In this document: positions 1 to 4,592 of the stretch, piece by piece
How the letters are laid out: each line of letters starts with the position of its first letter
Numbering within the stretch: the stretch's first letter is position 1
Source of the DNA: Thermoleophilia bacterium
GTDB taxonomy: Bacteria > Actinomycetota > Thermoleophilia > Gaiellales > F1-60-MAGs149
Length of the DNA stretch: 6,271 nucleotides
Direction: 5' to 3'
Assembly (NCBI GenBank): GCA_016462095.1
Contig: JAEMTW010000114.1
Span: forward strand, 1-6,271
Notes under the pieces: generated by a model
What the model was told of the DNA's origin: nothing
Seen by the model: the letters and a program-made list of their open reading frames with translations, nothing else
Databases searched by the model: none
Position numbers and translations under genes: made by a program

Positions 1-1
1 C

Positions 2-673
2 AATGGCTACGGCACCCCGATCGCCACCATGCTGACGCCACTTTCCTCTCCCTACAACAACACAGACATTCCCGTACCTCCGTATGACATCGCAGCCGCC
101 AACAAGATCCTCGACGACGCCGGCTACAAGCGTGGTGCGGACGGTATTCGTGTCGGCCCGGACGGTTCCACGTTCGATTGGGAGGTGATCACCCCCGACA
201 ACGTCCCGGGTATCGATCGTCTGTTCGAGATCCTCAAGACCTCGTGGGCCGAGCTCGGCATCAACATCACCGCTAAAAAGCTCGACTCGACCGCCTCGTT
301 CGAGGCAATTGGTGCGCCCGACTGGAAGTACCTCGACTTTGATATGGCGATCTGGGACTGGGTTGGCTACATCGACCCAGACTTCATGTTGTCGGTTGCG
401 CTCTGCAGCCAGCTTGGTGGCTGGAGCGACACGGGCTACTGCAACCCGGCCTACGACAAGCTCTACGACGAGCAGGGCGTTACGCTCGACCAAGAGCAGC
501 GCAAGGCCATCATCTGGGAGATGCAAGACATCCAGAACCGGGATCACCCGTACCTCTGGGTTGCTCAGAAGCAGGCAATCTCCGCCTACTCGAAGAATTG
601 GGGCGGACTCAGCGAGCCGTTCTTGATGGGCATGTCGAAGATTCCGTGGGACATCATCCACCAGAACGGATGA
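2..673 (+). CDS. ABC transporter substrate-binding protein, peptide/nickel type (SBP family 5), 3' part only
   Basis: This is the C-terminal part of an extracytoplasmic solute-binding protein of the DppA/OppA class, which captures a peptide-like ligand and delivers it to the membrane permease. The frame is open from base 2, so the true start, signal peptide and any lipobox lie upstream; the ATG at 29 is internal. About 223 residues are visible, compared with roughly 500-600 for the family. Family-typical features are the segment YDIAAANKILDDAGY (the conserved 'Y-x-P-x-x-A-x-x-L-L-x-x-A-G-Y' region), a later stretch on binding-domain periphery with GGWSDTGYCNPAYDKLYDEQ, and a tail rich in aromatic residues. 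Two cysteines flank that stretch (visible residues 135 and 147) and could form a disulfide. It is followed by two permease and two ATPase genes, the standard order for this class. The ligand (di- or oligopeptide, nickel, glycoside or other) cannot be assigned. Confidence 0.93.
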   Translation, partial: NGYGTPIATMLTPLSSPYNNTDIPVPPYDIAAANKILDDAGYKRGADGIRVGPDGSTFDWEVITPDNVPGIDRLFEILKTSWAELGINITAKKLDSTASFEAIGAPDWKYLDFDMAIWDWVGYIDPDFMLSVALCSQLGGWSDTGYCNPAYDKLYDEQGVTLDQEQRKAIIWEMQDIQNRDHPYLWVAQKQAISAYSKNWGGLSEPFLMGMSKIPWDIIHQNG

Positions 674-675
674 TC

Positions 676-721
676 ACCAACCGGCGCGCAACTGAAGGTT
701 TGTAAATGCGCGCCGGTTGGT
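676..721 (+). promoter_or_regulatory. Perfect 15-bp stem-loop spanning the start of the first permease gene
   Basis: Bases 676-690 (ACCAACCGGCGCGCA) and 707-721 (TGCGCGCCGGTTGGT) are exact reverse complements, separated by a 16-nt loop (691-706). The left arm begins 2 nt after the stop of the binding-protein gene. The loop carries the likely Shine-Dalgarno GAAGG (694-698). The A of the permease ATG is the last loop base, while its T and G fall in the stem. The right arm encodes permease residues 1-5. No T-run follows, so it does not look like a classical intrinsic terminator. A likely role, inferred from stem-loops behind other binding-protein genes, is protecting the 3' end of the binding-protein message and limiting permease translation, giving excess binding protein over membrane components. 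The pairing is directly visible; the function is inference. Confidence 0.7.
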
Positions 722-1680
722 CCTACGTTGGTCGTCGTGCGGTGTTCGCGCTGATCACGGTCTTGATCGCGATCAGCCTCAACTTCGTACTGTTTCGCCT
801 TGCTCCGGGCGATCGCACCTCGGCCCTCCGCTGCCAAGGCTGCACGCAGGAGTTCAAACAGCAGCTCCGCATCGATTTTGGTCTCGACAAGTCCGTGCCT
901 GAGCAGTACGTGATCTACCTCAACCAGACGCTACGTGGCGATTTTGGTCGTTCGTTCGTCACCGAGCAGCCTGTTATCTCCGAGCTCTGGCAGCCCATCA
1001 AGAACACGCTGCCGATGATTCTTCTCGGCACGATCATCTCGATCATGCTCGGTGTCACGACGGGTGTGATCGCCGCCTGGCGACGCAATACGCTGGCCGA
1101 TAAAGCCACCGTCTGGGGCGGCATTCTGTTCTACAGCCTGCCAACGCAATGGCTCGCGTTAATGCTGATCCTCTACCTCGCGGGTCCACTGAACCTGCCA
1201 ACCAGCGACATTGCCGACCCGTACCTCGCCTACAGCAATGCCGGCGCCTGGGCCGAATTCGTCGATCGCCTCAAGCACATGATTCTGCCCGCGGCCACGA
1301 TTGGGCTCGTGCTCTTCGGCGAGTACACGCTGATCGTTCGCTCCTCGATGCTCGAGGCACTCGGCGAGGACTACATCCTGACCGCGCGTGCGAAGGGGCT
1401 CTCTAACTGGGAGATCATCACCCAGCATGCGTTGCGCAACTCGATGCTGCCGATCGTCACGCTCGTGTTCCTCTCGCTCGGCTTTATCTTCGGAGGCACG
1501 ATCCTGATCGAGTCGGTGTTTAACTATCCGGGCATTGGACTCCAGATCTATGAGAGCGTCGGCAACCGCGACTACCCGATGCTGCAAGGCGCCTTCCTGC
1601 TCCTGACCGTCGTGATTATCTTGATGAACTTTCTCGCCGACCTCCTCTACTTCAAGCTAGATCCGCGGGTGACTGAATGA
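706..1680 (+). CDS. ABC transporter permease, DppB/OppB type
   Basis: This is the first integral-membrane subunit of the importer; it pairs with the next gene product to form the translocation channel. The 324 residues match the usual length (about 305-340). The first membrane helix is at about 12-31 (ALITVLIAISLNFVLFRLAPGD), followed by an extracytoplasmic segment with the family GDFGRSF motif at 78-84. Further hydrophobic spans lie near 102-124, 136-158, 193-215, 246-272 and 292-317, six in all. The cytoplasmic EAA loop that docks on the ATPase begins at about 217 (EALGEDYILTARAKGL) and ends near the conserved LP. The C-terminal ESVFNYPGIG segment is also typical. The ATG at 706 has GAAGG seven bases upstream and lies inside a stem-loop. 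An unusual CQGC pair (Cys43, Cys46) follows the first helix on the outer side. The stop overlaps the next start by 4 nt. Confidence 0.95.
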   Translation: MRAGWSYVGRRAVFALITVLIAISLNFVLFRLAPGDRTSALRCQGCTQEFKQQLRIDFGLDKSVPEQYVIYLNQTLRGDFGRSFVTEQPVISELWQPIKNTLPMILLGTIISIMLGVTTGVIAAWRRNTLADKATVWGGILFYSLPTQWLALMLILYLAGPLNLPTSDIADPYLAYSNAGAWAEFVDRLKHMILPAATIGLVLFGEYTLIVRSSMLEALGEDYILTARAKGLSNWEIITQHALRNSMLPIVTLVFLSLGFIFGGTILIESVFNYPGIGLQIYESVGNRDYPMLQGAFLLLTVVIILMNFLADLLYFKLDPRVTE

Positions 1681-2630
1681 GCTTTATCGACGCCCCAATG
1701 ACACCGCTCGATGAGGTGCGCAAGAGCCCGTCTCGGCTGCGCTCCCTGCTCTCGTTCCTGCGCAAGCACCCGCAGGCCGCGATCGGCTTCGTGATCTTGA
1801 TGCTGTTCGTATTCATCGCCATCTTCGGCCCCTACTTTGCTCCGTACGGCGAGCGCGAACAGGTCGGTCCGATCTTCGGGACGCCGTCGAGCGCACACCC
1901 GCTGGGACTGGACGACGGTGGCATCGATGTCCTGTCGTTGCTGATCTACGGCGCGCGTGTGACGCTGATCGTTGGCTTTGCCGGCGCCGTCGTCGCGATG
2001 CTCGTGGGTGGCTCGATCGGCATCATCTCGGGCTACTTCGGCGGCAAGATCGATAACGCGCTGATGCGCACGACGGACTACTTCCTCGTGCTCCCCGACC
2101 TCGTGCTGATGATCGTCGTCGCCTCGATCTGGGGTCGCAGCCTGCGCAACATCATCATCATTATCGGACTGATCTATTGGACCTTTATGGCGCGCCTGAT
2201 CCGAGCACAGGTGAAGGTCGTGCGCGAGCGAGCCTACGTCAAGCGCGCTCAGGCACTCGGCGCCACCCACACGCGCATCATTTTCCGGCACGTGATTCCC
2301 CAGATCGCACCGCTCTTGCTCGCACAGACGGTGCTGATGGTGGCGCTCGCAATCTTCCTTGAGACGGCAATCTCGTTCCTCGGCCTTGGCGACCCCTCCG
2401 TGGCGAGTTGGGGCAAGATGATCGAGACCGCGTTCTCGCGTAGCGCGATCTCGTACGGCGCTTGGTGGGCGATCGCTCCACCTGGCATTGCCGTCGCCCT
2501 CGTGATCATGGCCTTCAACATGGTCGGTACCGCCGCTGAGGACTCGCTCAACCCGCGCCTGCGCGTAAGCCACTTGGCGCGCCGCCACTTCCGCCTCCGC
2601 CCCCTGCCGGACAAGGAGCCACCGAAGTGA
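1677..2630 (+). CDS. ABC transporter permease, DppC/OppC type
   Basis: This is the second membrane subunit of the importer, expected to form a heterodimer with the preceding permease. At 317 residues it is normal length. A cytoplasmic N-terminus (1-33) precedes the first helix (about 35-57), as in the OppC N-terminal domain. The family motif around HPLGLDDGGIDVLSLLIYGAR (74-94) normally reads G-R-D, but here Ile83 stands in place of Arg. About five more hydrophobic spans follow. The EAA loop is clear at about 184-208 (ERAYVKRAQALGATHTRIIF, then HVIP), as is the later FLGLGDPSVASWG. The start is the ATG at 1677, which overlaps the previous stop as ATGA; there is no strong Shine-Dalgarno, so translation probably depends on coupling. 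The tail is basic and proline-rich (about 295-317) and carries the Shine-Dalgarno of the next gene. Confidence 0.95.
   Translation: MSFIDAPMTPLDEVRKSPSRLRSLLSFLRKHPQAAIGFVILMLFVFIAIFGPYFAPYGEREQVGPIFGTPSSAHPLGLDDGGIDVLSLLIYGARVTLIVGFAGAVVAMLVGGSIGIISGYFGGKIDNALMRTTDYFLVLPDLVLMIVVASIWGRSLRNIIIIIGLIYWTFMARLIRAQVKVVRERAYVKRAQALGATHTRIIFRHVIPQIAPLLLAQTVLMVALAIFLETAISFLGLGDPSVASWGKMIETAFSRSAISYGAWWAIAPPGIAVALVIMAFNMVGTAAEDSLNPRLRVSHLARRHFRLRPLPDKEPPK
2613..2618 (+). promoter_or_regulatory. Shine-Dalgarno AAGGAG supporting the GTG start of the first ATPase gene
   Basis: AAGGAG lies eight bases before the GTG at 2627 and inside the last codons of the upstream permease gene. It is the strongest ribosome-binding site in the window. 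It supports the GTG at 2627, which overlaps the previous stop as GTGA, as the real start rather than an internal ATG. Confidence 0.7.
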
Positions 2631-3586
2631 CTCCCGTCCTCGCGATCGAAGGCCTCCACGTCTGGTTCGAGCTACCGAATCACAAGGAATTGCACGCCGT
2701 CCAAGGCATCAGCTTCGCGCTCGAGCCGGGCGAGCGGCTTGGCCTGGTCGGCGAGTCGGGCTGTGGCAAGACGACAGCGATTCTGGCGATGATGGGACTC
2801 TTGCCACCGACTGCGAGCGCGGCCGGCAAGATCATCCTCAACGGCGACGACATTCTCGCGGGCGGCGACGCGACGATGCGCCCACACCGATGGATGGACA
2901 TCTCGATGGTCTTCCAAGGCGCGATGAACGCCTTCGATCCGGTCAAGACGATTGGTTCGCAGATCCAAGAGCCGATCGTCAAGGCCAAGCTCGCCGACGG
3001 CAAGGCGGCGCGTCTCCGCACGGCCGAATTGCTCGAATTGGTTGGCATCTCTGGCTCGCGCCAAGATCGCTACCCCCACGAGTTTTCGGGTGGCATGCGA
3101 CAGCGTGCGGCGATCGCGATGGCACTCGCCTGCGACCCGAAGGTCCTGCTCGCCGACGAGCCAACGACCGCACTCGACGTGATGGTGCAGGCGCAGATCC
3201 TCGAATTGCTCGTGCAACTGACGGATGACCTCGGTCTCGCGATGATCATGGTTACCCACGATCTGCCGCTCGTCTCGCAGGTCTGCACGCGCGCTGCAGT
3301 CATGTACGCAGGCGAAATCGCGGAGATCGGTACGACGCACGCTCTCTACCACGAGCCGCTGCACCCGTACACGCGCATGCTGTTCTCGGCCACCCCGGAC
3401 CTGCTCGCCGAGCAGACTGTGCGTTCGATCCCCGGTGCCCCTCCCCGCCTCGACCAGCCGCTCGTGGGCTGCCCGTTCCAGCCGCGCTGCGACTCTGCGC
3501 TCACGGCCTGTGCGAGTGAGGCAGCGCCGTTGCGAACCGGCACGGACGGCCACCGCGCGTACTGCCACCTCAAGGAAACCGTATGA
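2627..3586 (+). CDS. ABC transporter ATP-binding protein, DppD/OppD type
   Basis: This is a cytoplasmic ATPase that hydrolyses ATP to power uptake, acting as a heterodimer with the next gene product. Of 319 residues, Walker A is GESGCGKT at 42-49, the Q-loop glutamine is at 97, the signature is FSGGM (153-157, Phe in place of the usual Leu), Walker B is VLLADE (173-178) and the switch histidine is 211 (VTHD). After the nucleotide-binding domain comes the oligopeptide-transporter C-terminal region (HPYTRMLF, then IPGAPP), ending with four cysteines at 282, 288, 295 and 313 in the GCPFQPRC pattern. In related Dpp/Opp ATPases this site has been reported to hold an iron-sulfur cluster; this is recalled knowledge, not shown here. 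The start is GTG at 2627, backed by AAGGAG and a 4-nt overlap with the permease gene. It is assigned as the D-type subunit by position and by its longer family-typical C-terminus. Confidence 0.95.
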   Translation: MTPVLAIEGLHVWFELPNHKELHAVQGISFALEPGERLGLVGESGCGKTTAILAMMGLLPPTASAAGKIILNGDDILAGGDATMRPHRWMDISMVFQGAMNAFDPVKTIGSQIQEPIVKAKLADGKAARLRTAELLELVGISGSRQDRYPHEFSGGMRQRAAIAMALACDPKVLLADEPTTALDVMVQAQILELLVQLTDDLGLAMIMVTHDLPLVSQVCTRAAVMYAGEIAEIGTTHALYHEPLHPYTRMLFSATPDLLAEQTVRSIPGAPPRLDQPLVGCPFQPRCDSALTACASEAAPLRTGTDGHRAYCHLKETV

Positions 3587-4530
3587 CCGAGCCGCTGCTC
3601 CAGGTTGACGACCTCGTCGTCCACTACCCGGCTGGGCGCAAGCGCGTCGTCCATGCTGTCGATGGCGTGTCGCTGACCGTCGCCCCGGGCGAATTTGTTG
3701 CCCTGGTCGGCGAGTCGGGTTGTGGCAAGACGACCACGGCGCAGGCGATCATGCGGATGGCGAAGGTGACGGCCGGGACGATTACCTACCGTGGCCGCGA
3801 CATCACGACCTTCTCGCAGCGCGAGATGCGCCCGATTCGTCACGAGATGCAGCTGATCTTCCAAGATCCGTACGAGTCCCTCGATCCGCGCTTCCGGGTC
3901 CGTGACACCGTCATCGAACCGTTGCAGATCCATGGCGTGACCGACAATCGCGAGGAGCGCGTGCGTGCCGCCCTCGAGCGTGCCGGTCTGACTCCAGCCG
4001 AGCTCTACATCGATCGCTATCCGCACGAGTTGTCCGGCGGCCAGCGCCAGCGCGTGTCGATCGCCGCCTCGCTCGTACTCGAGCCAACGCTGTTGCTCGC
4101 CGATGAGCCCGTCTCGATGCTCGACGTTTCGGTTCGAGCTGGCATCCTCGGCCTGCTCGACGAGCTGCGCAAGAGCGGCCTCGGCATCCTGATGATCACT
4201 CACGATCTGTCGACGGCTGCCCACTACGCCGATCGCATCTGCGTGATGTATCTCGGCCGCGTGGTCGAGGAGGGCCCGGCCCATGAGGTGATTCGGAACC
4301 CTCAGCATCCGTACACGAAGGCGCTGGTCTCGGTTGTGCCTCAGTCGGATCCCGATCGCGCCACGAAGCCGCAGATCTTGCAGGGCGAGACACCGAACCC
4401 CATCAACATTCCCAGTGGCTGCCGGTTTCACCCCCGCTGCCCGGTTGCCGAGGCGCGTTGTCAGAGCGAAGACCCGCAGCTGCGCCCAGTCGGTGGCGCT
4501 GGCCAGCAGGCCGCCTGCCTGCTGATCTGA
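3583..4530 (+). CDS. ABC transporter ATP-binding protein, DppF/OppF type
   Basis: This is the second cytoplasmic ATPase of the importer and partner of the preceding subunit. Its 315 residues contain Walker A GESGCGKT (43-50), the Q-loop with the F-type FQDPYESLDPR (93-103), the signature LSGGQ (150-154), Walker B LLLADE (170-175) and the switch histidine 207 (ITHD). The QDPxxSLxPR sequence after the Q-loop is characteristic of OppF/DppF. The C-terminal domain again carries four cysteines (280, 286, 293, 312) in a GCRFHPRC context, matching the sister subunit. The ATG at 3583 overlaps the upstream stop as ATGA and has AAGGA six bases before it. A GC-rich hairpin is embedded in the last codons. 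This is the last gene of the operon. Substrate specificity is set elsewhere, so no gene name is given. Confidence 0.95.
   Translation: MTEPLLQVDDLVVHYPAGRKRVVHAVDGVSLTVAPGEFVALVGESGCGKTTTAQAIMRMAKVTAGTITYRGRDITTFSQREMRPIRHEMQLIFQDPYESLDPRFRVRDTVIEPLQIHGVTDNREERVRAALERAGLTPAELYIDRYPHELSGGQRQRVSIAASLVLEPTLLLADEPVSMLDVSVRAGILGLLDELRKSGLGILMITHDLSTAAHYADRICVMYLGRVVEEGPAHEVIRNPQHPYTKALVSVVPQSDPDRATKPQILQGETPNPINIPSGCRFHPRCPVAEARCQSEDPQLRPVGGAGQQAACLLI
4504..4524 (+). terminator. Candidate operon-end hairpin without a T-tract (8-bp stem)
   Basis: CAGCAGGC (4504-4511) pairs perfectly with GCCTGCTG (4517-4524) around a 5-nt loop. The hairpin lies within the last coding bases of the second ATPase gene, just before its stop at 4528-4530. 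No T-run follows, so as a terminator it would have to be a U-poor type or simply block 3' exonuclease. Chance pairing in a GC-rich Gln-Ala-Leu-encoding tail is possible. Confidence 0.3.
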
Positions 4531-4550
4531 GCGTGACAGTTCGGCGCGAG

Positions 4551-4564
4551 ACCGGCACACCGGT
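4551..4564 (+). terminator. Small hairpin in the operon-helicase gap, possible part of a termination region
   Basis: ACCGG (4551-4555) and CCGGT (4560-4564) are reverse complements around CACA, followed by AGGGGG rather than T residues. Five base pairs is short. With the hairpin at 4504-4524 it could form a tandem 3'-end structure for the transporter operon, but this is weak evidence. Confidence 0.2.
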
Positions 4565-4580
4565 AGGGGGAGACGCTTCG

Positions 4581-4586
4581 TAGACT
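4581..4586 (+). promoter_or_regulatory. Candidate -10 box TAGACT for a leaderless helicase transcript
   Basis: TAGACT fits the TANNNT -10 pattern and ends six bases before the GTG at 4593, the spacing expected if transcription starts on the start codon itself. No Shine-Dalgarno stands at usable distance: the purine run AGGGGGAGA (4565-4573) ends about 19 bases upstream of the start. No convincing -35 hexamer is seen 16-18 bases upstream of the box. The first three bases of the box are also an in-frame stop, so the helicase frame cannot begin earlier. Confidence 0.4.
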
Positions 4587-4592
4587 GCCTCC

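Noticed and set aside
1647..2588. 313-codon open frame on the minus strand opposite the second permease
   Set aside because: The product is dominated by Asp, His, Arg, Glu and Gln with no domain, whereas the plus-strand frame encodes a clear DppC-type permease with the EAA loop.
2672..3568. 298-codon open frame on the minus strand opposite the first ATPase
   Set aside because: Same composition artefact; all ATPase motifs are intact on the plus strand.
2744..3734. Near-identical 32-nt stretch shared by the two ATPase genes (2744-2775 and 3703-3734, one mismatch)
   Set aside because: It covers the Walker A segment LVGESGCGKTT in both paralogues. Shared protein motif and codon bias explain it without invoking a repeat element or recent recombination.
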